Assembly (NCBI RefSeq): GCF_002865645.1
Contig: NW_020194684.1
Coordinates: 5,185,952-5,249,951 of the forward strand
Origin: Hyaloscypha bicolor E
Lineage: Eukaryota > Ascomycota > Leotiomycetes > Helotiales > Hyaloscyphaceae
Length of the DNA: 64,000 nt
Reading direction: 5' to 3'
The position numbers and the translations under genes were made by a program. Shown one piece after another: positions 47,523-60,145 of the stretch (its first letter is position 1; every line of letters starts with the position of its first letter). Below the pieces are notes generated by a model that did not search any database, was not told the DNA's origin, and was given only the letters and a program-made list of their open reading frames with translations.

Positions 47523-50500
47523 TCAACGACGAGGAAGATTATTTGCGCCAAATCTAGGTCCACCGCCTGAAGCAAGGCTCTGCCTCACAATCATCTCCGC
47601 TGCTGCTGCTGCTGCTAGTCGTTCTCTCTGCCTACTTCTATCCCGGAGATAGATCGCAGCCTCTGGCCTCATTCTCAGGATCCGCAATATCATGTCGTCG
47701 CTAGGATCAGCTTGAGCCTCCTTTCGTTTTTCTTCCTTCGCTTTCTTCATTGTGCCAAGATTACGACTAAGCATGATGCTTTTAGACCTTCGAATTGATA
47801 AGTTCCCCATCAGACCTCCGAATTGAGCCCCAAGGCTCGGAGGCGCCGAGAGACGGTTCCGCTGATTGTTTGCACGTTGTGCAGATGCAGTTGCCATGCG
47901 CTCGGATGTACGAATGAGATTGTCAGTCGTGTCGAAGTAGAAGAAGTTGAGAGTGGCGAGCTCAGAATATTTTGGTGACTTCAGAACATCGGCAGGAACG
48001 CCCATTGCCTCGCCAGTTTCGTCGTCTCGAGCATGGAAAAAATCAAACAAGAGCTCAAGCCACTTGAATACAACATCCATCTCTTGCTGAGTAAGAGGGC
48101 GCTGGATCGAAGGTTTGTCCGACAATGGTGGCACCAGAATTCCTTCCAGGGCCAGAAGAACTTCTTTCCAAAGTCTGGTCATGACCATTACCATGGAAGC
48201 ATCCGTAAGAGTTTGCTTCATGATTGCGAAGTTTTCGTCGAAGTAGTTAAAGAGTGGTTTCAAAGCATTCTCAATGTCTTGCTGCGTGGTGGTAGGTGCA
48301 ACTGATTGGCGGTTTTTCCATAGACTTGTTACGGCTGCAACAGTGATGCCTCGATTTAGCACGCTTTTCAAAGCATCGTGGCAGAGTGAGGCGTTGATGT
48401 ATTGAGAGAGCTGAGATGTTAGTTAAGTACGCGAGAACATCAGAATGGAGATCCAACCTTATCAGTAATTTTACGGGTCATGTCTCTTTCCGTCCTTTTT
48501 AATAGCCGGAAAGCCTTCCCAAAAAAGAATTGGATGTCATCTCTTTCTCCTTCCATGCTGACTCGCAGTAGTAGCCTGCCTTGGGTGTCCAAGTTCAGCC
48601 AGTATTCTCGGGGCAAATAGTCGCTGAAGTGAGTTGGGTCCAACTTAAGGGAAGTTCTGCCCACATAGTCGTGGTCACCAAACGTGTCCCAATCCCATAT
48701 TGTGGCGATAATGTTTAGTGCTCCCGATACCGTAATATCAACTGACTCATCCCAACGTGGATTGAGATTTCTCATCACTACCCTTGTCTTCGCGAGGCGC
48801 TTTTGGTATTCGTCGCCAAGGACAACATAAGGGTCACTCGTTCCATTGGGATCACATGCCTTCAGGTCCTCTGCCTCCACGATCTTGATCGTGAAGACAT
48901 ACTTAGAGGGTCTCCGTTGCTTTTCCTTTGGTGGTTTAATCTTCTCCAGTACTTTCGCACAAGCATCAACATTCATCGTCTTCTCTAGGATGTCAAGCTG
49001 CTGTATCGCGTACTCGATGTTGTTCAACTTCACAAATGACTAGATATATTTAGTATATGTATACTTGTAAAGGGTGACAGAAGAAACTTACCTCCGGGTA
49101 GAACTGAAACGGCTCAATCTTCTCCTTATTGTTCCAAGCATCTTTTGCAAACTGCATCCATTTCTCTTGCTTTGACTGTGCGGCAGCAGCTTCCTGCATT
49201 GGCGACAACCGGTCCATTTCTTTCGTAAATCGCTGCTCAATAACCTCACAATATCTCGCGAGCCCGGTGCCAAAGGATTTCGACAGCGCCGTCATGAACT
49301 TCGCGTACTGCACATCATTATCCCATTCCAATTGGAATATCTGATCAGTAGTCTGGTTAAACAGACGGAAAATGTCAATGACGGACACACTGTGCCGTTC
49401 ATCATCCGTTGCAGGACGGTCGGTCTGTTCTGATCTAACTTGAAACTGATCTTGCTTGATGGCTTCATCAACAAGTTCCACCATCTTGGACTCAGAAACA
49501 CGAATCCACCGCCAGACAAATTCAGCGAGAGCGTCTTCGATATTGAAAGCGAAGGGGCGGTCTGGAAGAGCAGACTGGTGAATTCGGCGGATTTCAACGA
49601 GCTCTCGGTATAGGTCAAAGCCATCCTGTAAATCCACCTCGGAATTCTTTGTTTGAGCTACATGGAGAATTCGCTGGATCAGATCGCCAGCATCGCTCTC
49701 AAAGCTCGGAAACATGGTTGAGACTAGGATTGTCAAGGGGTTGACACCCATGATGTCGGGATTCTTGCGATATCTCTTCTGAATTCGCTCGCAAAGTTTG
49801 ACGACTGCTTTACCAAGCTGAACGACGTGGTAGAACTGCCATTCTTCCTGAATTTGGGGAACTTCTGCCTCCAAATAGCCTCTATAGACCGCAGCAGCCT
49901 TGGCGCGAAGACCGTCTTCAAGCTGAAGTTTATAGGCATCGAGCTCATTTGGACCCATCGAAAAAGACGGATCGCTATGGATGTGGCTCTCCAGAACGAG
50001 AAGTACAGAACCTGGTGACGGGGGCTTAGAATCATAACAGTGCTGTAACAAATCGTACAGGTCGCGGAGTAGGCCGTCGTGCAAGTTCGACAAGATCTGC
50101 CGATAAAGTGCAAAGTCCTGAATAGTCCATCGACTTTGGTCAACGGAGGAGAGGCTGACAGAATGGTAATGTGTATGAGCCCGTTTTGGTTCGGGCGGCG
50201 GGTTCTTGACAAACTCGAATGCCGTGTCGAGCTCGTCGAGGCCAATCTCTTGATCAAGAAACTTTTGGGCGGCAACATCCAAAAAGAGCACCATCCTAGA
50301 GAACGGTGGGATCCGCCAACGAATGCAAAGCTCAGTTAATAGTTCCGTCGATGCTTTGGAGAGAGGCGGGGTCGCAACGGGCCCATCTACTGCTGGCGGG
50401 GCATGCAGTTGGTCGAATGTCATCGCATGTGATAGAATTGATCTATAGAATGAGCGCGGATCGGGTGGGATGAACGTGAACGTGGTCTCCTCGAGAGAGT

Positions 50501-51716
50501 GGCCGCCTAGATACTCATCTTCCAAGGATAAAGAGCTCATATCAACTGGTTGATCGAATACGTAAGAAGTGTTTTGCTCAACAGGACTTGTAACTATCCG
50601 ACCTAGGTCGGAGTAAGCCTGATCCTCTGCACTGGCTGATGCATGAATGGGAGGAAGAGGCTTATTTGAGCTCGATGACGACTTAACAAGCTCCGGCCTA
50701 GCTTGCAGTATCTCGGCCATCATTTGTGAAAGAGCTGGAGCTTCTGCTTTCTTCCATTCCTGGTAAGCTTCCTCGATATCAAAGTCATCACTCCGCAGTG
50801 TGCGTTTAGTATTTGCACCTAGGCAGTGTTGATATGCTTTGAGATCCGCAAGGGCAGCTTCCTCGGTCCAGATATGCTTGTTTGCATCAATATCAGATTG
50901 CACCTGCGAGAGTCTGAGTCCAAATATTTTGGCAACCACTTGCACCATCGGCATATCCTTAACATCATAGCTGATCGGCACCACAACTTCGATACTGGAT
51001 CCCCCGGCTCCATCCCCCGAGCCGGCAAACAGATCTTGATCATTTGTGAGTAATTTACTCTCTAGGTTTGCCAGTCGGTTCATGAGCTCGGGTCTGTCCT
51101 TGTCGTTTCCATGGTCTTTCAAGGTATTGCTGATAAGCCTGACAAAGAGTGCGACGTGACGATCGACCAGCAATTTCCAGGAGTCATCATCAGGTGCTTT
51201 GCCCTTCTGTAACGCCTTGGTCGCATTGGAATAAAATATCAGAACCAGATCTTCTACACGTCGTTCCTTGTCCATCCGTCTGCGGAACCCTTGCTCTGTG
51301 AAAGCGGTATATGCCTCGGCGAATGTGCGTTTGACAGCTGCGTCATTGTATCCCGGAAGCCTTTCTGTCCCAACCAGTACTCCTTGTATCCGTTTCTCCA
51401 AAGGAGACATAAAGCCATGGGGAAATTTTGCGCTTTTCGTATCCTTCATGAGAGAAAAGTCTTGAACTAGATCCCCTATCATTGCCGTCTTTCGTACAGG
51501 TTTCGGGGCAGGGATATACTGCTTCCTTTTGGCCCGGGGCTGGAGGAGGTGGTGGAGGTATGCAGCCCTAAGTGCAAACGTGTATCCATCGTTGTAACTG
51601 ACGACCTTTGATCGGACTCGAGAGGGATTTCGAGATGGATTTCGGGAGCGGCGTTCCCCACCTTGCATGCTCTGGATACGCCTGCCAGGATGAGATCGAG
51701 ATGACGCAGACGACAT
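47523..51716 (-). CDS. Munc13/UNC-13-like protein with C2 domain (fungal Ync13 family)
   Basis: Minus-strand exons 51716-49092, 49039-48458 and 48410-47523, joined by 52- and 47-bp phase-0 introns, encode 1364 residues. The N-terminus is basic and disordered (SRNPSRNPSRVRSKVVSYND). It is followed by a helical MUN-type region (about 60-870, with MHD1-like YLEAEVPQIQEEWQFYHVVQ and FAFNIEDALAEFVWRWIRVS). A C2 domain lies at about 920-1035 (KYVFTIKIVEAEDLKACDPN with Asp pairs, NPRWDESV, WDWDTFGDHDYVG) and is likely Ca2+/phospholipid binding. An MHD2 region follows (about 1070-1190, DIENALKPLFNYFDENFAIM), then a basic tail. In fission yeast Ync13 promotes exocytosis-endocytosis balance and septum integrity at the division site. 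The second donor (GTTGGA) is weak but the phase and LSQYINASL continuation support it. Confidence 0.9.
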
Positions 51717-52594
51717 TTCGTCTGAGTTCGTGTTTGGGGTCAGATGTCGTCGAGATGGCGGGGTGGTTATGCCCTAGAACGGACGGGCTGGCGACACACA
51801 AAGATAGGAGTCGTGGGATGTACTGGTGCTCTTCCGCGCTACCTCAAGCAGCAGATCACTTTGCCAATATCGCTTTTACGGTGTGGCGTCACGGTCGACG
51901 TGGTTTCATAGTACTCGGCTTTGGAGGGTAAATGGCGAAGTAATGACGAGGCATTCGAGCCTCACTCGAGCCAGGGGGTCCTGAGTTGCTAGTGGGGTAA
52001 ATCCAAGATTACCCACACAACCCACAATACGAGGGATGGGACCAAATTTTGTAAAAACCTGTGATGTTCAAGGACAGTTTAACTGCCCAAGCTGCATATT
52101 AAGTACAAGTCCAAAATAGTGAGAGAGGAAATGTGTATTCTCTGATGCGAACATTGCCATTATCTCCTTAGGAAGGTGCCTTAGGAAACGCTCCCAACAA
52201 CATGGAACGAGGACTTTTGATGTCTCTTAGCGCCCTTCACAGTGCGCTTTCCAATTTGTGTGAAACAGATGCATCCGTTTGCTGGAGAAGTGCTGTTTAG
52301 TCGTTTCATTGGGTGGGCAAGCAGGACTTTCGGTCACGTGAAACTGCTTGGGCCATCAAACCCCCTGTGTACGTTCCGTTGGCTGGCCAGTTCAATCGTG
52401 GAGAGTGGTGCTCAAGCTTCTCTGGCAAAAGTCAGCCGCCTCGACAACACAACTCCTGCTTTGACTCCTCTCCGTATCCTGACCACTGTTGCTCATGGTA
52501 TCTCGTGCCACAAGCATGCGTGCTCAGCTTCGGACTGCGCAGAGGGAAAGTACCAAGCTTCGAAACGCAATTCCCGCCTGAGCTTTGATAGACC
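51717..52594. promoter_or_regulatory. Divergent promoter between the Ync13-like and F-box genes
   Basis: 878 bp between divergent starts. It includes a palindromic TCACGTGA site at 52334-52341, about 255 bp upstream of the F-box start, identical to the one before the ATPase-inhibitor gene. Confidence 0.45.
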
Positions 52595-55500
52595 ATGACC
52601 ATGACGACCAGCCTTCCAAGTCCAGACCTATCCCTCAGTGATACGGCATCGCAGCCAGATGAGCAACTAGCCACCATACCAAAGACCTCCGCGGCATCTC
52701 AACAATCGAACAACATGAAGTCGGGTCTTGCAGACGATGCTGATGGATCCCAGCTGGGGACTTCGGACCCAGGAGAGAATGACAAGGCCAGAAAATCCAC
52801 CATCGATCCCAAGGCCAAGATCTCAAGCCTGCTGAAGGACAAGGAGAAAGAATGGACAGCTGTGGTGGAGAACAGAAAAGGACCGCTTCGATTGCTTGAT
52901 CTGCCCATGGATGTCTTGAAGGAGATTGTGAAAGAGGTATGGCCTCTATTGCCGTGCTGCAGACATCCTCTAATCATTTCGTGCGTCAGGTTACACATAC
53001 AAATGACTTGACAGCGTTGGCTTTAACTCACTCTGCTCTCCACAACCTTGCTATACCTCACATTTACTCCCGCTTCGATATTGTGTGGCCGGATGCCCAT
53101 GCTACAACCGATCCGCGGACAGGAGTAGACGCTCTCACATATGGACTTGCTACATTATGCATGGGAGATGTCTTCACAGACCATAGCTTGGCACAATCCT
53201 TCACTTGCATGAATTGTGGCACACAGAATATTGCAGAGTGTAATCATGGCCTCAAGGCCGGACAACGGAGAGGAGAACGACGCCTGGGAAACCAATACCC
53301 ACAATTTACAAGGAAATTCTCGCTAGGTAATGGTCCAGCCGATTGGGTTCATGAGTATCTTATTACGAAGGAGAGTGGTAAGATGCTTGGAACGCTGGTT
53401 GCCCTGGCTGTGGCACGGATGGTCAACCTAGAGACGTTTGTGTGGGATATGCCAACTGGGGTGCTCAGAGACGTGTGGCTTGCCCTATCTTCATTACAGA
53501 ATCGGCATCCAGAGCATGAATGTAGGCTCGAGCGAGTATGGGTTCGATGGCATGATAATTCAGATCCAGCCAATTTACCTCCGGCGCAAGCCTCGAGTAC
53601 ACCAGCCAGCACCACCCCACAGATGCTAGCTGGGAGCACAATGACTTCTATCGGCTGGACAATCCCAACTGGCTCTACTTCAAACGCCCAAGGAAATCCT
53701 CACCCCCTCTCCTATGCTCAGAGCAGGGTAGAGTACCCGACTCTTAGTGTCCTTCCGCCTTTAAGGAGCCTGTCGGTCCTGGATGTCGATGAACTAGATT
53801 ATTTGGATGAAATGAGTGTTCTCATTGCAAAATCAAAAGACCGCCTTCGTGAATTACGTGTTGGAATATCAGCCAAGGCCATGAATCGAGATTTCGTAAT
53901 CTCTTGGGATGGCCCTGATTTGCATCAAGTTGACCACAAAGCATCATGGCCTGGTGCGAGCACAGTTGGAGAGCGAAGACTCGGCGGAGTTTTGGGCGTG
54001 CTCTTGGGCAGGATGTTTGATATTCGCAAGAAACAAAAGCCGAAACCTGAGAGGAAGGATTGGGACACCACTACAGTTTCTTCTCCTCTCGCCTCGCAAC
54101 CTCCACAGACGCAAATTCTCCTTAGCTCAACTCCCACGCAAAGCAGCGATGTCTTACTAAACCACATACCTGAAGCTCCCGAGCATAGTTCCTCTGAAGA
54201 GGATTGGACCGGCAAAGAAAACGCTTCTCTTAACGAAGCGGTTCTGTTGGATCCTGGTACTACATTTAACACCGACAGTGAACGTCCGCCAGACGAGTCA
54301 GATGGTGTGAATCTCAATCCGCAACCAGATATAACTTCCCCCGGGACCGAAGCTGCCCAATCTCACGTGCAGTTCATCGCCCAGAGCATTGCTGAACTAC
54401 AGCTTGATGATATTTCACAGCACGAGGTTGTTCCAGAACCACCGCTAAGACGCTCGTCAACCCACACTCAAAGACAGTCACATTTCTCGGAAGCTCATTC
54501 TGTCGAAAGGGAAAGACTGGATGGCAAGTTAAGGCTCCAAACCTTGGAGCTTGAGAGAGTCCCCTTATCGGTATCTGTACTCCAAAAGGCATTTGACTGG
54601 TCGGTCTTGTCAAATCTGACAATACTTGATTGTGCACAACATGACAGGCTTTGGGTCATGCTCCGCCGACACTTTCAGCCATCACCGCTCGGGCCAGTTT
54701 CATCCTCCAAACATGGAGTGTCGTTGCAATACCACCTCAATCTCAAGAAGGTCCATACGGATGCAGCATCTCCTGCTCTTATCGCATTTTTGAAAGAAAC
54801 CTTGGCTCCAAACACCCTCGAGACTCTATTTCTCCAAGATCGCAAACGAACGAGTACAACAAGTGTAACTATTGTAAGTGCCCACTTGCTACTGTATTCT
54901 AAACACGTCCGAATGCTAACGTGCTATGCAATAGGATGCCATATATCGTGGACCTCTGAAGCGTCACCGTGCAAGTCTCAAGAGGTTGATGCTGGACAGC
55001 TCTGACAGGATACCACGAGGGCCTTCAAGTTCTTCAGATAATGCACGGTGGAGAAATTGGATGCCGACCCGTGATGTTCTCAACTTCATCACTAGCGGGC
55101 GCATGAGTAGTCTCCGGGAGCTTAGTATTGCCATCGATTATAAAGATTGGGTGAGAATCTCTAATTCATTTATATACGCCCCTCTTCATCTACTAATATA
55201 TCCCCAGCATCATTTCCTTCAACGACTCCCGCAAATCCCTCACCTCCGTTCACTTAACATCCCATTCATCGCAGATCATGTAACGCCCGCTTTTGACCCC
55301 AAGGAGCTGGTTCTTCAAGTCATTGATGTGATTGTATTACGGCCTGAGGTGGAGCTTTGTTATATGGGCGTCTCGCACAAATGCTTTGAGATCCTGGAGA
55401 ATCGGCCGCACGATGAGGCACATGGTGCGATGGATTCACATCCCAGCGCTGTAAATGGAGGGCCTGTGACTGATGAGGAAGACGACGATGAAGACGAAGA

Positions 55501-55744
55501 TGGGAGTGATGACGATGACGACGAGCAGGGAGAGTCGGACGATAATGGGACTGCGATAGGGGCTCCGGCCGGAATCGTTGATCCTGATGAAACCGACGAT
55601 GAAATCTCGGACCATGAGGATTCAGATACCGATTCCTTTGACGGCTCTGAAGACGGGAGATCTAAAGTTCGACTTCGACCCAGAGAGATTCTCTTTTATG
55701 ATGACAAAGTTGCTATATTCAAGGCTCGTCATGGCAAACTCTAA
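52595..55744 (+). CDS. F-box protein with acidic C-terminal tail
   Basis: Four exons, 52595-52936, 52990-54873, 54935-55150 and 55208-55744, encode 992 residues with every intron in phase 0. An F-box spans the first junction (LRLLDLPMDVLKEIVKE then VTHTNDLTALALTHSALHNL), ending near IPHIYSRFDIVWP. This is the pattern of fungal F-box proteins that couple substrates to SCF ubiquitin ligase. Downstream, a small Cys group (FTCMNCGTQNIAECNHG) may bind zinc. The central region is leucine-rich-repeat-like in spots (LRSLSVLDVDELDYLDEMSV) with a long Ser-rich insertion. The tail is a poly-Asp/Glu run (DEEDDDEDEDGSDDDDDE). The substrate is unknown. The last intron (57 bp) is a multiple of three and stop-free. 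The start at 52595 is followed by a second in-frame ATG at 52601. Confidence 0.85.
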
Positions 55745-58616
55745 GCTTAGCCTAGATAGATATATCTTACACGAATTTTGACGATTGAGGTTATTAGGAA
55801 AGGGAGCTTACATATTGGTGGGGTTTTTACTTGAGCGCACAGGAGCATTGCCACGGCGGCAAAAATAGGAGTGGATGGGTTTTGCAAAGGAGTTCTGCTA
55901 GGAAACATCCTCCTCAGCGAATTTGGAAGATGGGCGGATACAGAAAATTCAGCATTCACTTCGCTCCGAGCCCTTGCAGAATAAGAACGATACTTGATTC
56001 GGAGAACGTGAACAAGCTGGAGATGAGATAACGCTTGGTGCTGAATGATCCAGTGATTTCATAGTTGGAAAGCCTTGCTGATATCAGAAGCTGAAAAGTT
56101 CGTCGGGTCCAAGTGCTCTGAGGCCACAGCCTCGAGAGATGGACACAAAATTCGGTTCCCGAAACTCGATATCACATTCTCATAAGATCACCACCAAAGT
56201 CAGTCCAAGGCTGGATTCAAGTGTCCAATAGCCGTAGATTTAGTCGTCTTGGGGTTGGAAACACTGGCACCGCACGCCCGGATTGGCTAAACGCAAGCGC
56301 GCTTGTGATGGGGCACAAGGCTGTGCTATGCGGCAAGGAGGTTTGATCGGCACGACCCATGTGATGTGATGGCCCCAACCTTTAGTGGCTAAGATGACGG
56401 GTAGCGACTGAGCCTCTACCAAAATAACTATGGCATTTGGGGTCTGGAGATGAGTTGACCGTCTGCAGGCCATGGCGGAGGGAAGAAGGATTTGAGGAGG
56501 TTGAATAGGGTTGTGCACTGACCTCAGCAACAGCGGGGAGTGAGATTCGGGGGGGGGGATATGTGCAAGATTGAGCGGGTAGCAGATGGCAGACATTGGC
56601 AGCGAGGGGGAAGGCGCAAGAAACGTGCTCAGGGCCTCGTTCTCAGGTCTCTTTACGTAGTGCTTGGGAAGCTCGTTGAAGGGGAATCTGGCCTTAATAG
56701 CCCCTGCTATTACAACGGCTTTTTCTGCACTTCATGGGCATGCAGGAGTCAGGAGGGTGTTGGTTTCGCGGGGAAGCAAGAAGAGGAAACCGGAAACTTT
56801 CCGTCACTATCACATTTCGTGACCAAGATCGTGAATTCATGGTACCGTGGAGGCATTGTTTCTTGCGGGGTGGAACACTTGATACTATTTTGGGTCGGGC
56901 AGTGTTCGCTCGCAAGTCGTCGGCTGGCACTTTTAGACGAAATTCTTAAATCTTAAATTTCGGTGGCTTGAGAGTGCCGGAAAGCCGTCGACAGGCTTCA
57001 CAGTTCTTGCGCCGCGGATTGGGCATCACAGAATCACGTTGACCTGGGAGTGCTTGTTTATCTTAGGCCCCGGGGCGTTCTGTTTGATGAGGTCGCTGCA
57101 AGGCGCAAGCTTCGAGAGAGCTTGGGGAGCTTCAGCTCGTCGCGCTAGCCTAGTTCGTCCAGCATCGAGCTCCGAGCTCCATTCCTTGAGCTCGACTGGC
57201 GAGGGGCATTTCTCGACTCGACCTTCACGGTTCAACCCTTCCGCAGCAGCACGACTCACGAAACCCATGCAAGCGACCTTGGGCGGTTCCAGCAGAGACC
57301 CCACACTAGTGGATCTTCGAGAGCGGGGACATCTGCGATCTCTGGACCAGGTGCTCGTAGAGTACAGTGCAGCTGGCAACGACGGGGCCGGGCTGGTGCT
57401 GTCAATCCAGAAGTTCACTGGAATCAGGCAACAGAATCAGACGCGCCGCACCGTGGCACCTCAGAGTTAGCTGGCCCTTATTACTGCGTCTGACAGACTC
57501 ATTCCAGTCCTCAGGTTCCTAGGACTCGAGCCATAACGTCACAATCGCTTCCCTGGGATGCAAGTGCTGCAGGCTGGGATGAGTTCCGGGCTTGACGCAG
57601 TAAATATCTCGCCGATTTCAGGAACACCCCAGCAATCGCCGTGGGCCCTGGGAGGCCTGTAGTTATTTCCTCAGTGTCGGAATTCAAGGCCCCTGGCGGG
57701 GGCGAGACGAACTCAGATTCTCAAAATGCTTCGGCCAGACGGTTGATCCGCGCGGAGAAGAGGATTGTCCCTCGACCTAGAACTTCATCCACCCCAAATA
57801 GGACCAAAATACATTCCATGCAGAGAAAGCTGAAGTACTTTCATCTTTATTTGGGTGCAGATTACAGCCGCCAAAGTACCGGAAACCCCAACGGAGACAT
57901 CTCACCTCCCCTGGAGCACTCCCGAGAGCCTGCCCCAAGGCCTGCGTTTCCAGATCGCTCCCCTTTCTGGAGCCATGCAGACTCATTCCCCGACGAGAGA
58001 TGGGTCCAAAGGCCACGGCTGTTGCTCTCCTGGTTGGTAATTTCACGCCTTTCTGTCCTCGCCCACTGTTGGCCCTGGAAGGCGGCCGTGTGCGAGTGCG
58101 GCGTAGACAGTGCAACCATCGCCGAAAGAGCCTGGCGAGCGTGAAGCCACGGAGCAGGAAGCCTTGCCGTCGCACTAAGCACCTTTGACATGCCAAGTTC
58201 CAGAGAGCGGGAGCGTCACTTGGCGCGATTTCTATTCTGTAAGTGCAGGCTAGAACGACAAGGGGCTGAATCCTTCGAGCGTTCGCTTGTACCAGCGATC
58301 TACCAATGGCGTCCGCAACCCTACAGCCCCCTCGACGGGCATGGTCCAAGTACATTATAGCCTTGTTTTCCCAGACTGAGTTGAGGCGGAGGGCCATGAT
58401 CTGTTATCCCACTCCGAATCCGTCAAGACTTCCAAAATAACTCTTCAAATTTCGTTTTCCTCAGATATACTACTAAAGGGTACCGCCCTGCTGAGTTCTC
58501 CGCGTTACACTCTTACTCTCACCATCCATCAAAGTTCTTTGTCTATTTCGAGCCTTCTCTTCTAAATCTATCCGTATGTGCCGCCGTCATCACTCACAGC
58601 CCCAGATCCAGCCCTC
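55745..58616. other. 2.9-kb upstream region of the C2H2 factor
   Basis: Includes the 3' UTR of the F-box gene and, toward 58440-58600, pyrimidine-rich plus-strand leader of the zinc-finger gene. A 20-codon uORF starts at 58576 and overlaps the main start at 58617 in another frame. The larger frames at 57026-57470 and 57641-58397 are present on both strands with no domain and are not supported. Confidence 0.4.
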
Positions 58617-60145
58617 ATGGACAGTCTCTATATAGACCCGAGTACACAAGACTCACGTCAATGCAGATCAAGGTCCAATAGTTATCTATCTTCGACGGCC
58701 GCACAATTCCAAGGGTTGAACATAGATAATCCGTCTTCCTCAAGCGATCAGGTTGCTGTTACTTCTTCGGAACATCTGACTACTGCCGCCTACCGCACTG
58801 CATCTCCATCAACGTATCCTGACTCACACCCATCACCCAAGACATTTATCTCGACTCCGGTGCCTGAACAGTCCATTCCTTTTCCCTTGCTTTCACAGAG
58901 TGATTTGGATGTCGACTGGGCCTTCTTATCTGCAACTGAAGAGCATTCTGGGTCTGCACCACTCCTCAGACTAGACCCTGCCCAATCTTTCCCCGAAGAT
59001 CAGTCAGTTGGCCACAGATCTTTCCGGTCAAATTCCAATCCTTATCCAGCAAATATGAGGTAAGAGTTGATTCCTCTTCCCAAAGATCTCTACTCACAGC
59101 CCTAATAGTACTCTCGGGATTCAACAATATGACGGGAGATTCGATGCCGGCATGCAAAGCGCTATCCGACATACCTACACATGGCCTCGTGAGTACAACG
59201 TCTCCATGATCGAAGGTCAATACTTATGTTCTGTAGAATTCGATATGAATCAGGACTTCCTTTCTCAAAACCCAAGTCCGGGCCTGAGCCCGGGACAACT
59301 TACCCCAGCTGTATTTGATGAGCCGAAGCTCATGCCGGTGTATGCGAGGTCACTATCTTCAAGCCCACCACGAGGAAGCCTTACCCCAGAGCAAAGAGAG
59401 CTGAAGCGCCAACGGGACTTTGCGAGGAGAGATTCAAAGACGCGGATCAGAAGAGATCGATCCACGAGCAACCAGAGCAACCCATATATCGTTTCTCAGA
59501 ATGGGTCCCCAGATCTCCTAGCGAGAACTCTTCCAGAATACGCCCACAGTCCATCTCCTCTTCTCTCCCAAGGGTCTTTACAAGCTTCTCCCGCTCTGGG
59601 AAGCAACTCTTTCCTTACACCATACTCTCCACCTCTCAACCAAGGTGCTCTCAACGATCAGACAACACCCGATATGTACAGTCCAGTCTTTTCAATGTGG
59701 GTTTTTGAGGAATGTCCTCTTAAGTTTCGTTTACTAATACTTTCCCAGGGGTCCCAATGATTTCAATTCTACACCAGCATACCCTATGAATTTCCCCACC
59801 CAAGACCCTAACATGCAAGCGTTCGTCGGACGGCCACATTCTCTCTCTTCAGCCTCAGATCAGCCAAACATGTATCGAAGTCAGCAAGTGAGTCCAAAGA
59901 TAGCGTCGACGGAATCAGGAGACCACGTTCGGGTGGTTCACAGCCGTCCTAAGCCACAATGCTGGGAACACGGCTGCAACGGGCGTCAGTTTTCTACTTT
60001 TAGCAACCTCCTGCGCCATCAGCGAGAGAAGTCCGGCGCAGCACAGAAATCGAGCTGCCCCAACTGCGGTGCGGAGTTTACACGGACGACCGCGAGGAAT
60101 GGACACATGGCGCACGACAAGTGCAAGTCCCGGAGGAACTCGTGA
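58617..60145 (+). CDS. C2H2 zinc-finger transcription factor, FlbC-like (tentative)
   Basis: Exons 58617-59059, 59109-59188, 59237-59696 and 59749-60145 encode 459 residues. The body is Ser/Pro-rich and disordered, starting [14 protein letters not shown]. The DNA-binding part is confined to the last ~60 residues. The first finger is [20 protein letters not shown], where the second His position is replaced in HQREKSG. The second finger is [20 protein letters not shown] followed by DKC. Aspergillus FlbC, an activator of asexual development, has the same C-terminal placement of two fingers, and I base the name on that resemblance alone. Intron 1 could use an acceptor at 59099 (40 bp) or 59108 (49 bp); I chose the longer. 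Intron 2 is 48 bp, stop-free, in frame, and has a strong GTGAGT donor. Without removing it, 16 extra residues would interrupt TWP|QFDMNQDF. Confidence 0.8.
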
